From Phalacrocorax aristotelis (lineage: Eukaryota > Chordata > Aves > Suliformes > Phalacrocoracidae), in contig NC_134284.1 in assembly GCF_949628215.1 (NCBI RefSeq), positions 5,214,850-5,278,849 on the forward strand: 64,000 bases of DNA. The letters are read 5' to 3'. This document shows positions 12,401 through 23,849 of the stretch, one piece after another. The notes under the pieces were generated by a model. The model ran no database searches, was not told where the DNA came from, and was given only the letters and a program-made list of their open reading frames with translations. Position numbers and translations under genes: made by a program. How positions within the stretch are numbered: the stretch's first letter is position 1; every line of letters starts with the position of its first letter.

Positions 12401-15400
12401 ATTTGGCATTTGTCTCTGTGTGGTTTTGGACAGTTTATGTAACCTCTACAACTGGCGTTACAAGAATCTGGGTAACCTGCCTCACGTGCAGCTTCTGCCG
12501 GAGTTCAGAACAGCCAATGCTGGGTTTTTGTATGACTTCCAGCTTATAAATGTAGAAGACTTCAATGGCGTGGGAGAATCGGAACCCAATCCTTATTTCT
12601 ATCAGGTAAGAGAAGTATTACATATATACTTCATTTAATCTGGATATGGCTTATTAAATCTGCAAGATAGACTATCAAAATACAGTAAACTGATGTTTCA
12701 TTTACATACTCAGATAATTGTCATGCGTATGCATGATTTCTCCTTTTAATCAGTTTTGAATGTTGAAAATGATAACGTATTATGTTGTGCTTTTTGCTCA
12801 AAGTGAATGTCTTGGTTTGATATCTATGTTTTCTCATTTCTCATTTATGAGAGGGGTGAGATTTGGTGCATAATTCATTATAAAATACTGTTTTGGCCTA
12901 TGGCAAATTAAAGTCCGTTGTAATTCAGCTGCAATGCCATGGTAGTGAAATGAACAGTAGCATTTTCCCAATACGTGAAGGATCAAAGTCTGCTCTGTGG
13001 CACGTATTTGAGTTCGAAGAGTCACTGTTTTGATTTGATCTATATTTAAGGATGCTAAAAAGCCCATTCATAAAAGAATGAAACAGTACTGCAAGAAATA
13101 TACATAAGAGGTGGAGAGGCTGAAATAAATTGCCAAAAGAAAAACCCTTAGCCTTGGAATTTCTCAACTAAATTTTCAAATTAAGCCAGCAACAGCCTCC
13201 ATCTGTTTCTCTTAAATAGAGGAAAACCTTTTACGCTTGTAATGAGATGCTTCTATTTTCAGTCCTCTTTGTTTTTTTGTTTTGTTTCAAAAACAGTGAT
13301 GAAAACAAACTCTGGTGCCTAAATTACCAGTTTGGGTTTTGGCAAAGTCAGAGGCTGGAGCTGTGTGCAAGTTAATGAGTTTAGTTCAAACAGGGAATTA
13401 ACACCTTATATTTTGTTTAATATCACAGAAAGCAAACAATATACTTTAAGATTAAAATAGTCGTGCTCAGTTTTTCCCTGTGAAGATCACTGAGAGTTAT
13501 GTTAATCTATTTTTTAAAAAGGTGTGAGGGGGATTCATAGTTTATGCTTGGGTTTCTCTCACCTTTTTTTTTTTTTTTAATACAAACTAGTGTGCTGTTA
13601 ATGAACAAAGCCATGGTGAGCCATAATCCACTATTTCTTATTTCTCATTTGAGGACAGGGTTGTTTGGAGGGGAGAGTTTCTTATGATTTTGTTTTCTAA
13701 GCTGTAACACTGTAATGTACAAGTAGTAAAAAGTTGTCCTGTGGAACGGCTGAAATTAGTGCCTTGAAAACAGGATTCTGGTAACTGAGAACCTGAGCAC
13801 TGCTTTAGTCCGCTCCTGGGCCAAAGACAACTGAGAACACTCAGGCAAGGACACAGAACGCCTTTATCATTACAACAGTGCTTTCATGAGCAAACTCTTA
13901 TAATATGTCCTACAGTTATTTTTGTGTTATGATCTTGAGGATGGGCAGATATTAGCAGACTATGTTGGTGGCGTGGCATGGGTTTTCATGAGAGAACAAA
14001 CTCCTGCCATGTATTATTTCTCTCTTTGTGAAGTTGGGCATTTCCAGACTTAAAGGGGATTAAGATTTGTAGAATAGCTTTACGCCCACAGGTGTTTGGT
14101 ATGTGTAGCAACTGCGTTTTCCAAGTAATGCATAGCCCACTGAAGAAGAAGAAATAAAGGAGGCTGGTATGTCTAGCCTAGTCAAACATACACCAAGTGG
14201 GGATAAGATTCCTAGTATAAATAGAGCAGGAATAAATGTCAGCGATTGAGAATAACTTTTTAGCCTGAAAGATCATTTTTATCGGTGGGAAGGGGATTTA
14301 AACAGGCTGTGAATAGCTTCAGTCTGGAAATAGGACAGAACTTCCTACACCCAGAAGAGTGATGCTTTGGGACAGACATTTATTATTAGTAATGGCACAG
14401 AAAAAAACCTTACAAAGTACAAAATAAACAGCTGATCATTTGAAATTAAATAGCTATGGCCTCAGTAGAAATAACTGGATTTGATAATCCATATGTCTCT
14501 CTCCTAATTAATAGTTGAAAGGAGTTTAGTTATTCTACTTCAACTAGTTCATACTTTCAGTTTACTGGAGAGCTAGTCATTGCAACTTTTTTGCGTGTTT
14601 ATTTGAAACCTTGTTGAATCGGTGCTAAGTGTTTTTTAAACCCTTGTATTTAAATACAGGCATCTGTAGACTATCAGCTTGTAGTAATTTTTAACAAATA
14701 ATAATTCCACAGTTCTACATAACAGGTGGGATTTTTGACACGTAACTTTAAGAAGGTAAAATGAAACATTGTACTATTACAGAACTCAACCAATACAGTT
14801 AAGGTGGCAGTTCTGTTGGGCAAACAGCTGTAAGTATATAAATGCATTTATATACAAATGTATAGATATTTAAGAGCTCATGAGTATAATTTAAATGGAC
14901 TAATAAATATTTAATCTTGAATTCAAATAAAACTGGGAGCTTCTGAGTAGATATGCAAAGTGTCAATCAATGACTAACAGGAATATAGAGATTTTCAGTA
15001 GTTCTCTGAAGAGGAATCTGAATGAAGTTATTAAACCTACTTGTGGTGCTTTTGTTCTTTCAAAATGGCTTTTAAGTGAGCAAATGAAGATCAGCTCTGT
15101 AGACATTTCTCAGCACTGAGATTTTTGTCTAAATATGTGATAATGTCACAGATGCTATTCAAGTTGACTAACTCCCTTTTTTTCTTCGTTTGTGTGTTGT
15201 TTTTTTTTTTTCTCTCTCCTCTTTTAAACTTAAGAATCTTGGTGAAGCAGAGTATGTTGTAGCACTCTTCATGTATATGTGCATGCTTGGTTATCCTGCA
15301 GACAGGATAAGTATCCTGACAACATACAATGGACAGAAACACCTGATCCGTGATGTCATTAATCAGCGGTGTGGAAATAATCCACTGATTGGACGGCCAA

Positions 15401-18400
15401 ACAAGGTGACTTTAAAAACAGATCAGTCATTGTTTTTAAATTGTCATATTATAGAACAGATTAATAGATTCACAGCTTTCTGCGCAAGTATTCCCTGGTT
15501 AACTACACATTTATTAACCCGCATTCTATTTAATTTCGTAGAGTAGTGCCTTTGTTTCTGCCTGTCAATTTGACATACAAACTGAAGTCAGTAAACTTGG
15601 AAAGGCTACCGACTGCGTGGGAGAGAATAACTTTTATTTGTCACTTATTTTTGTCCTAACAAAAAAAAAGTCCACAACCAAAAAAAAAAAAAAACCAAAC
15701 AAACAAAAAAACCCAAACACCAACCCAAACCCACACCTTTAGGAATATCCACCCAGACTGGAAACGATTTGATAGAATATATGATGACAAATCTGATGAA
15801 ACATGTTAAAAACATAGTTATAAAAGTCTGGTCTAATTCTGCAGGTTAAAACTCTGTATTAGAAAACTGATGGCTTCCCACAATCTTTTGGTATTAGCAC
15901 CCCACTGTTAGCTGTCTGAATTGAATAAAAACGTAAAAGGATCAGTACACAGTCAGACAAATCCTCCTCCCAACATCTCCCAGGAAGAACAAGCTGATGA
16001 CTTTTGATTAGAGGTCAGCTAAAACAGAGTTAAGGCATTTTCTTTTCTCTTCACATTTATTGCAGTCTCAATCCGAAGTTGATGCTAAAATTTTGGTGTC
16101 ATGTTTTAATTGAAACTGCAAAGATTAACCTATGGAGGTTTTTTCTTGGTTTTTGATTCTTTAGGTAACAACTGTGGACAGATTTCAAGGTCAGCAAAAT
16201 GATTATATTCTCCTTTCACTAGTGCGTACCAAAGCTGTAGGCCACCTTAGGTATGTAAGAAGATACTCTTGTAGCGTCGTTAAGCTACTCTTTTTCTGTA
16301 TTGGAAAGATGTTTATAGTACATTATACAGAAGCATTCAGTTACTTGAGTATGTAGTAGAAAGGAAGTTTAATGCTATGTATTGAACGAAGTTCGGACAT
16401 ACTTTAATAACTGCCTGGTATACTCTTCACAACCACTTTATCTTTTAGTAATGGCTCTTATACTATAATTAGTTTATACTACTGCAGATAGGCTGAACTT
16501 GGTTTCACCCTAGTAGAATGATAGGAATGTAATACTTGTTGAACAAATGCGGGCTTAAATTTTCTTATAGATTCTTTCCTGTAAGTGAGCTATTTATGTT
16601 TTTTTATCAGAAGTGTTTGATCGCTGCATATGTAAAGTAAATAAGTAAATGCACTGCGTTATGATGTGTAGTCTAGAATGTTTGCAGCGCTTTGGTTTTG
16701 GCGTGGGGGAAGTCTAGGCTATTCAGGAGTAGTTAGATGAGTTATCAAACTCATGTTTACTCATTCAGGGCTACAGAAATGCTATTGTAATTTGGTCTCA
16801 ATGTAAATCTTTACCTCTGATGTCTAGGAAAATAGTAAAGGGTGATTTTTTAATATCATTATTGGTACCTCTTTTTATAGAATGGTTCTAGGATTTGATA
16901 GTTACTGAAACATTATGTAGGGAAAAAAACTAAAGACAAAGTAGTATTTAGCAGTTATATTTCCTTTAAGACTTGTGTATACTCCTAGCTATTTTTATTG
17001 CAACTGTCATCAGTGAGAAGAACATGATTAATTTTTGTTTGTTTTCTGAAGGGATGTCCGACGATTAGTCGTTGCCATGTCAAGAGCCAGGCTTGGGCTT
17101 TATATATTTGCAAGGGTATCGCTGTTTCAGAACTGTTTTGAGCTAACTCCAGCTTTTAGCCAACTCACAGCTCGACCACTTCACCTCCATATCATTCCCA
17201 CAGAATGTTTTCCAACAGCAAGACAGGTAAGAGTAGTTGCTCTGAATTTTGCTCTCTGTCATGGGTGTGTGTATTTGCCCGCTTTTTTTGAGTGAGCTGT
17301 AAGAGGCGGGACTGTCTTCTCTGCTAAACCAGTGCCTCTTGGATAATTATGTCCCTGGAGTTTATTTTATGATACACACTAGCTGTTTTTAATTGATTTT
17401 CCACAAAACTTAGTTATCAGTGTAACTCTTGTGCCTACCTTTTCCTAATTCTGCCTGTGTAAGTGATTCAGTATTTTTCATTTATGATAAATAGCTACGT
17501 TTTTAGTGTTACGTATTCTTGGTCTTGTTATGAAACAGAATAATGTTTTTTTTTCTAAAAAAAAAAAAAAAAGCCACCCAAAGCTAATCACTTCAATTGA
17601 AAGAGGTAAAATTACATTTGACTGAGTAATTCAGGATAACCCATTAATGTTTGTTGTTTGGTTTTTGTTTTGAATTTGGGTCCAGTATCACAAAAGAGTT
17701 TTGTTGCTGAGCTAGGTTCACAAGTGTGAAAATGTAACTTGTAGTACTGGACTAGATATTTAGGGAAGGGCTTGTTTCAGGCATCAAAGTACAGGAGACA
17801 GAGTAGGATGCTAAATGAAGAAATGGAGGAGCATATCTGCTTTGCTTCCTGGAGTTTTGAGAAGGGGTGCCTACACCTACTCAAAATTCAGTTACGGATC
17901 TTTCCCTGGTCTTAAGTGCTGTTGACAAGTTTGGGGGGGAGCCCTTCAGTGGAAAGCATCAGAACCCAGCCTTTCCTTTTGAAATTTCTTTGGGCTGCAA
18001 TATCATGACTAATCCAGTTCTCCAAAGTGTAAGAGCTACAATTCTTATCTTTCCAAAGAATTTAGCTTTGTTTCTTTAAAAGGCATTATTTAATTTCTTG
18101 GGTTTTATATTTTCTAATATAGTTAAATAACCTTTGAATAATGATTGGTTTGCTTTGCTTACTGAATGTCTACTTTTTTTTTTCCCTTTCCTTAGAATGG
18201 AGAAAGGCCATCTCACCAAATACATGTTATTAAGAACATGCCTCAAATGGCTAACTTTGTGTACAATATGTATATGCACATGATACAGAGTACACGCCAC
18301 TATCAACAGGTAAGGACCTTCTAACTTCTGGAAGGTGTGCATTTAAAACAAAATTGTTTTTAGTAAGTGGCATGAGATGCTGTTGAGGTTTGAGACTCTT

Positions 18401-21400
18401 CCTGTTACGTTTAATATTAAAGAGCGTTTTTTGACTGAGAGAGAATGTTGAGGTCTTTACAGTTCTTTCTACTGCAAGATTTTAGTAATTTAAGCCCCAA
18501 TTTAAGGCCCTACAACCAGCAGTAATTGATGCTGAGTGCTAGACATGGCTCTGTCTGGGCCCAGGAATTCCTCATTAATATTAAAGAACTAGCCTGTCTA
18601 GTGTTCACTTGAAGTAAACTTGTGTGGTATGTTTTAGGTAAGTTTAGCTAGTGGTATTATAGCACCACTGCATGGTGCAATAATGTTTTGTATTAGAGGT
18701 TTTCATGACAAGCCTGCAGTGTACAGAAAGATCAGATCGTGTCTCGGAACCATTTTATCCATGTTAGCTCGCTGCATTATCCAGGCTGGTTAGCAGCTAT
18801 AGTGTTTTTATCCTGGAGCAATTTTTTTTCAGCACTAGTTCAGCATCAAGCAAAATAGCACGGGGCTGGAAGCGGTTGCGGATGCTTTCTCACTTGTGTA
18901 CCTAATTTTGCTAGTGTTTAATCCCTGAAGCAGAATTCAGAACTCAACAGAAACACCGTGTCTTATTTATGTGAGCAGAGCTTTAAGGTAGTTTAGATAG
19001 TATACTGAGCAGAAAGCTGCCTTTACTCAGCATATTTGCATCTGTAGATGCCTGGAGGTTATTGATAGTAAACAGAAAGGGAGAGGTCTTAAATGCTATC
19101 CCTCAACTGCATCAGCGTTCACTTGATACACTTGGGTGTATCATGATTATATTACTTATAATTTGTTCTTTCATGGTACTCTGAAGTTCCCTTGTTGGTT
19201 TTTGCTCTTCTGAAGGATTTCCAAAAGTGGAAGAAATTAATACAAAAGAACACTACTCATTCTGTATTAGCTGGCTGTGGGAAGAGAGTGTGAGCATGAG
19301 CTCTGTATCCTTGAACAGCTTAGTCTGTGAGGTCTAGGATCTGTTTTTTAATGCAAGGATGTTTCTCTCCCTCGCCCCTTCGTTTCTCCCTCGCCCCTTC
19401 GTTTCTCCCTCGCCCCTTCGTTTCTCCCTCGCCCCTTCGTTTCTCCCTCGCCCCTTCGTTTCTCCCTCGCCCCTTCGTTTCTCCCTCGCCCCTTCGTTTC
19501 TCCCTCGCCCCTTCGTTTCTCCCTCTGTTTCCTGTAATATGGAACAGTGTAATCAGTAGAGATCAGAACCCAAAACTTCTCCTTTAACTGAAAGTTAGAC
19601 TTCCAGATAGAAAATATATTTTCCTCTACAGTTCATATCCAGTGAATCTTGGATGACTTTTTTTTTTTTTCTTCTGGGAGGCATAGGTTCAGCCAGGAGC
19701 ATTTTGTTACCCAGAAAAAGCCTATGCCAGGTGGACAGGATTTTTCTTCACTATTTTGGGGAAGTGCTGTAATTATCTGTCTGTTGTAAAGAAAAGGGGG
19801 TAGAGAAAGAGGAGTGACACTACTAAAATCTACTCTTCTTTAAAAAAAAAATCAGTTACAGGTAGTGAAAGCTCACACTGTTATGTTAGAAACCCAGTCC
19901 TGTAAGCACATAATGAGACTTGTTTTGGAGCCAGTTTGTCTAATATAGTTGGAGATCTTTCAACCGTGCAGGTCCTATGCGATAAAGACTCGCTGGACTG
20001 TGCAGTTGGTCACATTCAGAGGCAAATAAATAGCCCTGTCAAAACAGAGAAGTGTATACATGTCCTGAAAAGAAGATGGTAGCATCTAAATTTTACCAAA
20101 TTTTTTGCTTGACACCTTAATCAAATATGGACCCAATCCTTCTGCTAATACCAGTTAGTCTTTGTAGCATCCTAATCTTATGCATTGCTAGCTAAAATTA
20201 GTTACAAAGCGGCTGTTTTCCTACTGTGACAATGAATAACATTCTCCTTGCAGCGCAAGCCAAAAAGCGAACTACGAAAAAAAAAAAAAAAGCAGGAATT
20301 AAATTTCCTTTACCCTATTTAGCACTAAATTATATTTTTCCTTTCTTTTCCCTTTACCCTAGTCTTAACAGTAGTGGTCATGAAGCACAACATGCATCTA
20401 ACTAAATCACAGAAATCTGAGTTTGTCTCATGCATCAAGAATATCCTTCTGTAATTAAAGGATCTCTGGTTTTGCAATACGCTTTCTTCTGTTAAGAGAT
20501 GGATTATAGGGACCAGTATGATAATTTCAAAGTCTATAAAAAATGCTTTTCATATCTTTGCTGGTAGTCATAATTGCTTCATAGATTTGTCTACGCTTGT
20601 CAGAAATTTGTATTATTAGTGTCATCTAATTGAAGATAAGACTTCACTGAAATTAAACACTTAATTTGTCATGTGAAGCCAAGTGCCTTTAAGCAAAACA
20701 AACTAAACAGTCATCCATGGGAGGCTTATCATTTCATTGAAATGCTTCATAGTGTTCCAAGGAAATATACGTCGTGTCATTAAGTAATATCAGGCTGCAA
20801 GAAGTACGATTATTTCTGTACGGCCTGGAGTTGTATAGCATTCCTCTTCAGCTCACTGTGGTGTTGGTATTTTTTTTCTGAAGTCTGTAATATGGCTACC
20901 ATTGCTGCTTATAATGTTTTGCAAACTACCATTTTGGTTGCGAGCAAAACTCTCTGAATATACTGAAGTAGCTTTACAGAAGTATTATGTGAAAAATATC
21001 TAAGCATTGCTTTAACTGTTACTGGAACTTGTGTTGTTCTACACTTACAGCTGTGGATGTAACGTGTATAAGTACAGATAACATTCACGTAGCCATTTAT
21101 AAGATGTTTCAAGGGGAAATTACTGGAATGAGGTCTTAAATACAGGCCTGTTAAAGGCCTCAAAAAGCAAGTTAAACATATGTAGGAGTTTGATATGGAA
21201 GTAGATGAGATTACAGTAGGAATGTGCTGGTTGCTCCAAGTAGGGATTTATCAAAGTCCTATTACTTGTCTGGCGGTTTGGGATAACGAAATGTGGTTTA
21301 CATCCTAAAATTGGAAATACTGAATTTTCAACACCCTCTTTTCAGGAAAAAAAATGTGTCTGAGACGACCATTGTATGAGACAAGATGATTCTTAATTTT

Positions 21401-21839
21401 TTTTTTATAGTGGAGTTACGTGCCTACAAATGTTTAGGGCTTCTAAATTTTAAGTCTTCATTGTTAACTTGTTATCTGATGCAAAATCCCAGATGTAACG
21501 TTGACCAGTTCAAGCTAAAATAGGAATAGATGCCCAAATAAATGCATTTGTTGTAAAAACTGAAAATCCTTTCTTTTTTTAATCATCTAGCGTTTACTGC
21601 CCCCACCTGCCATGGTTGAAGAACCGGAAACTGCTCAAACTCAAGAGACTGAAGTGGAATGTGAAGTGCAAGGCATGCAGGAAGATGCAGAAAAAGAAGA
21701 AAATAAGGTAGGGGAAGAAACGGTAAAGGAGAGAGAATTGAAAGTGGCCGAAGTGGATGAACATCAAACAATGCCAGAACACCCTGGAAGAGACAGTGAT
21801 AGTGGAGACAGTGAACCTGAGAATGAGACTGAAAAGTGA
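281..21839 (+). CDS. AQR: AQR, RNA helicase aquarius (intron-binding spliceosomal factor), 3' part of gene, 11 exons
   Basis: AQR is an SF1 (Upf1-like) helicase that binds the intron upstream of the branch point in the spliceosome, in the nucleus. The window holds its last eleven exons: 281-416, 1983-2192, 5848-5985, 6878-6949, 10571-10758, 12434-12605, 15235-15405, 16165-16250, 17052-17226, 18196-18309 and 21591-21839. All have AG/GT borders and the phases agree throughout, giving about 570 residues; the vertebrate protein is roughly 1,480, so the N-terminal 60% lies upstream. Visible helicase motifs in order: EESAQ (motif II), GDHHQLPPV (III), LDAQGRAR (IV), [19 protein letters not shown] (V) and [15 protein letters not shown] (VI). 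Motif I lies upstream of the window. The frame ends in an acidic, Glu-rich tail and TGA. The identity rests on near-continuous agreement with my knowledge of the vertebrate family. Nothing suggests a pseudogene. Confidence 0.97.
1165..1827 (+). mobile_element. ERV LTR remnant, same family as the LTR at 23,850
   Basis: This GC-richer block in an AQR intron matches the reverse complement of the LTR at 23,850-24,676. Shared parts include the end CAAGGTCAATCCACCACA (about 1,810-1,827) and the pieces around GGTGCTCCAGGCACTGGAGC and AGCAGGGGAGAAGTGTGAGG. It keeps an AATAAA near 1,640, so its reading direction is +. The 5' (U3) part with the expected TG terminus is missing; the left edge is uncertain by about 40 bp. 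No internal retroviral genes are attached, and the short open frames here have no coding value. Confidence 0.75.
1983..2192 (+). CDS. AQR: AQR exon
   Basis: Seventy codons, phase 0 to 0, from [13 protein letters not shown] to KKIFTQLE. The acceptor is GCCATAG and the donor GTAAGA. Contains the conserved [19 protein letters not shown] stretch. Confidence 0.95.
2921..5742 (-). mobile_element. CR1 LINE, 5'-truncated, frame-broken
   Basis: A CR1 retrotransposon in antisense orientation inside the AQR intron between exons 1983-2192 and 5848-5985. Read on the minus strand it starts in the endonuclease domain ([11 protein letters not shown] at about 5,735), has [10 protein letters not shown] of the endonuclease near 5,330, then reverse transcriptase with [19 protein letters not shown] and the FADD catalytic box (3,781-3,792). 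It ends in the typical CR1 3' region with AAGGTCCCTTCCAACCTGGG and one copy of the ATTCTGTG terminal octamer. The reading frame shifts at least four times (open pieces 5607-5329, 5561-4665, 4972-4259, 4332-3334, 3535-3224, 3416-2961), so it is dead. ORF1 and the 5' end are missing, as usual for CR1 copies. CR1 lines of this length and type point to a bird. Confidence 0.95.
5848..5985 (+). CDS. AQR: AQR exon
   Basis: Forty-six codons from [19 protein letters not shown] to [13 protein letters not shown]. Acceptor ACCACAG, donor GTAATG. It leads into helicase motif II in the next exon. Confidence 0.95.
6878..6949 (+). CDS. AQR: AQR exon with helicase motif II
   Basis: Twenty-four codons, [18 protein letters not shown] and on to LLLQ. 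The EESAQ box corresponds to the Walker B / DEAD-box position of Upf1-like helicases (Mg-ATP hydrolysis). Acceptor TTCACAG, donor GTTAGA. Confidence 0.95.
6950..10570 (+). other. AQR intron, 3.6 kb
   Basis: AT-rich intron. A stretch at 7,741-7,970 has more CpG and an odd minus-strand open frame and may be an old repeat (see findings). A short block at 8,960-9,040 also has a repeat-like look. Nothing else supportable. Confidence 0.6.
10571..10758 (+). CDS. AQR: AQR exon with motifs III and IV
   Basis: Reads [15 protein letters not shown] then GDHHQLPPV, the SF1 motif III that couples ATP hydrolysis to unwinding, then [11 protein letters not shown] (motif IV region). Ends on two bases of a Ser codon (AG), donor GTGAGC; completed by T of the next exon. 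Confidence 0.95.
10759..12433 (+). other. AQR intron, 1.7 kb
   Basis: AT-rich, no repeat family or exon recognised. Confidence 0.6.
12434..12605 (+). CDS. AQR: AQR exon
   Basis: Reads [19 protein letters not shown] to [10 protein letters not shown]; part of the second RecA-like domain. The acceptor is GGACAG and the donor GTAAGA. Confidence 0.95.
12606..15234 (+). other. AQR intron, 2.6 kb
   Basis: AT-rich. A T-run at about 13,565-13,579 and otherwise nothing recognisable. The polypyrimidine tract before the next exon (15,201-15,220) is unusually long. Confidence 0.6.
15235..15405 (+). CDS. AQR: AQR exon
   Basis: Fifty-seven codons, [19 protein letters not shown] to [11 protein letters not shown], including [14 protein letters not shown], the motif IVa region of Upf1-like helicases. 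Acceptor ACTTAAG, donor GTGACT. Confidence 0.95.
15406..16164 (+). other. AQR intron, 0.76 kb
   Basis: Contains an A/C-rich low-complexity stretch at 15,660-15,735 (A-runs with CAAAC and CCAAAC repeats). No other structure seen. Confidence 0.6.
16165..16250 (+). CDS. AQR: AQR exon with motif V
   Basis: [20 protein letters not shown] then [10 protein letters not shown]1 motif V, contacting nucleic acid and ATP. Ends with AG of an Arg codon; donor GTATGT. Confidence 0.95.
17052..17226 (+). CDS. AQR: AQR exon with motif VI
   Basis: [20 protein letters not shown] carries motif VI with the Arg finger (MSRAR). Then [20 protein letters not shown] and ends TARQ. Acceptor CTGAAG, donor GTAAGA. The last residue is Gln where the mammalian protein, from memory, has Lys. 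Confidence 0.95.
17227..18195 (+). other. AQR intron, 1 kb
   Basis: Poly(A)/poly(T) runs near 17,545-17,572; nothing else recognised. Confidence 0.6.
18196..18309 (+). CDS. AQR: AQR exon
   Basis: Thirty-eight codons, [20 protein letters not shown] to STRHYQQ, after the helicase core. Acceptor CCTTAG, donor GTAAGG. Confidence 0.95.
18310..21590 (+). other. AQR last intron, 3.3 kb
   Basis: Holds the 19-bp minisatellite (19,361-19,526). The rest is AT-rich with no repeat family or exon that I recognise. Confidence 0.6.
19361..19526. repeat. 19-bp minisatellite, 8 near-identical copies
   Basis: Unit CTCGCCCCTTCGTTTCTCC. TCGCCCC starts at 19372, 19391, 19410, 19429, 19448, 19467, 19486 and 19505, exactly 19 bp apart, with no differences visible among the eight copies. 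The unit has two CpGs. Because 19 is not a multiple of 3, every frame reads as a 19-residue Ser/Pro/Phe repeat; this is not coding. Lies in the last AQR intron. Confidence 0.97.
21591..21839 (+). CDS. AQR: AQR last coding exon, acidic tail
   Basis: Acceptor ATCATCTAG, 82 codons, then TGA at 21837-21839. Begins [19 protein letters not shown], matching the start of the family tail, then a Glu/Asp/Ser-rich region ending SEPENETEK. The tail is poorly conserved between vertebrates and probably disordered. Confidence 0.93.
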   Translation, partial: RLLPPPAMVEEPETAQTQETEVECEVQGMQEDAEKEENKVGEETVKERELKVAEVDEHQTMPEHPGRDSDSGDSEPENETEK

Positions 21840-22535
21840 TCCACATGATGTTTGTCCTCTACATCTTCTGGAAAACGGATGGGGGGAAAAAGCAGTTAGG
21901 AATATAATTGCTATTTTGACATTGACTTTTTAAAATGGTTGCTTGTGTAATGTGACCTGTTTGGCATATTTTTCACTGAAGACTTTGTGGACAAGCAAAA
22001 TGTTTGACAAACATTTCACTGAGTTCTTGTCAGTATCAGTAAGTAATTTGTTTAATGGCCTCACATGATACAGTTTCCTTTTCATAAATTGTTCAGTAAA
22101 CATGCTTTTTATACCAGTTTTGAATATTTGACCTTTAATTCAGTCACTGACTTATCCATTAAACCTCGCTGATTATATTCAATACGGGGCAGACATTCTT
22201 TATAGTTTCCTTAATATTTTGCAGTGGAGAATTCCTTGCACACGGCTGTGCTTATATGCACTGGGATGGTGTTTTAGGCGTGGGCTCAAATTCAGTAAGA
22301 TTTAATTGTATGTCTGAGAAATGTGAATTATCATTGGACTTGGAAATGTTTAAAAGGTTTATTGAATTGGGACCATAGCAGGTTCTCAGAATTTCATAAG
22401 GCCCAGGTACTTGTGGTAATTTCTCATTGTTGACTTCTGCCAAGGTTTTTAATTGATCGTTGTTTACAGAAGAAGTGAGGATGCAGCACTGTTTTTTAAA
22501 TAAGTGTTTTGAAATAAACTACTTTTGCTTTAAGA
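21840..22535 (+). other. AQR: AQR 3' UTR
   Basis: AT-rich sequence after the stop. The first strong AATAAA is at 22513-22518, followed by a T-rich stretch (ACTTTTGCTTTAAG); cleavage would be near 22,530. A further AATAAA at 22,991 could serve a longer form. Confidence 0.6.
22513..22518 (+). terminator. AQR poly(A) signal
   Basis: AATAAA in GAAATAAACTACTTTTGC, about 670 bp after the AQR stop codon. Confidence 0.6.
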
Positions 22536-22539
22536 GGAC

Positions 22540-23849
22540 ACAGTAATTACCCAGGATAAAGCAACACAAGAAAAAAAAATGAAAGTAGTTCACGGAATGC
22601 AGGATTTGTGAAACATACAGTATTGATAGTAATGACATCGTGGTTGAGTGGATTTTCTAGGGTCACTTCCAAGTGTACATCTTTCATAAAGTGATCAGAG
22701 AAAGGTTTTTCCCTGGTTCATTAAGAATGCCTGCCAACTTGGCAATTTATTCAGTGGTTCAATGAGACGTAGGAATTTCCAAGTAGATTTTCAAGCAAAG
22801 CAATAGGCATAGAAACACTTTTATTGCTGGCAAAGGGAAAATGCTGGGTTTTCAGGTGTTGCGGTTGTGAAGCTGCCAGAAGGACTTCCTCATTAAATTG
22901 CCTAGAGAATAATTAACTTACAAGCTTTTATTGATAGCACTGAAGTTCTTTATTAATATTTTTGTAGTATAATCAGGAAAGAAAAAATAGAATAAAGTAA
23001 GCCAAGCTCCATGAAACACATCTGTTGCATACTTGTGCGTGCAGGCAGAGATCTTATTTTCTCCTCCCCCTGAAATCATGCTCCCCCCATCGTTAGAGGG
23101 GAGCTCAGGAGTAAGAAATCCTAATACTTGCTATTGGTACACAACGTGTTCTCTTATGTTTTTCATTCACTAAAATGAAGTTTTCTCAAACAAGAAGACT
23201 AATCATTGGAGCAGAATGTGTTCTTTCGTTGTTTCTTTTGGTTGGAAGGGAGTGTACTCTTTATTACCAAATTGTCTGCCTTGGCAGAACAAATGTTAGT
23301 GTTGAATATTTGGGTGATAAGTTTCATGTAGTAACATTCACATGGTCATGCAGGGTCAAATAATACAGGGCCTTAAATATTTAAGTCTTACAATAATTTA
23401 TCGTGCTTTAGTATTTTAGGAATTGGGAAATTATTCTGGAGGTTTTTTTTCTAAAATAGAGAATTTAACTGACAGATTCTACCAATAATTTGGACAGAGT
23501 GTCTGCAAGCACCCACAGCTGAAAGGAGCTGCAACGGCCTTTTTGATTTATGCACTGTGAGTTTGCACAGTGAGCACACCTGCGTGCAGGCCCCAGGTGT
23601 GCGTGGTCACTTCTGGCTCAGTCCCAAGATCAGAGTCACCCTAGACTTCAGCATTGCCCTAAAATGGTGAGCAGAGCTGGAATGAAATTGTTTCTGGGTA
23701 AGGTGCAGGAAGACGCAATTGACCTGCAACCAATTCCAAAAGCTTGAACAGCCTTAATATGCTGTTTGCTGAGGGACCAAGCACCACCTGTGAAAGATGG
23801 AGGGGTTTTTTGAGTTGACTTGAGCTGAGCAAGTGGTTCATTATCCTTG
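22540..23849. other. intergenic, AQR 3' side
   Basis: Between the AQR poly(A) signal and the LTR. AT-rich; a GC-richer piece at 23,520-23,640 is not recognised. No gene seen. Confidence 0.5.

Noticed and set aside
19361..19526. CRISPR-like array
   Set aside because: Pure head-to-tail tandem repeat with no spacers, in a vertebrate intron.
19327..19587. Repetitive Ser/Pro/Phe-rich open frames
   Set aside because: Translation of the 19-bp minisatellite; all frames repeat because 19 is not a multiple of three.
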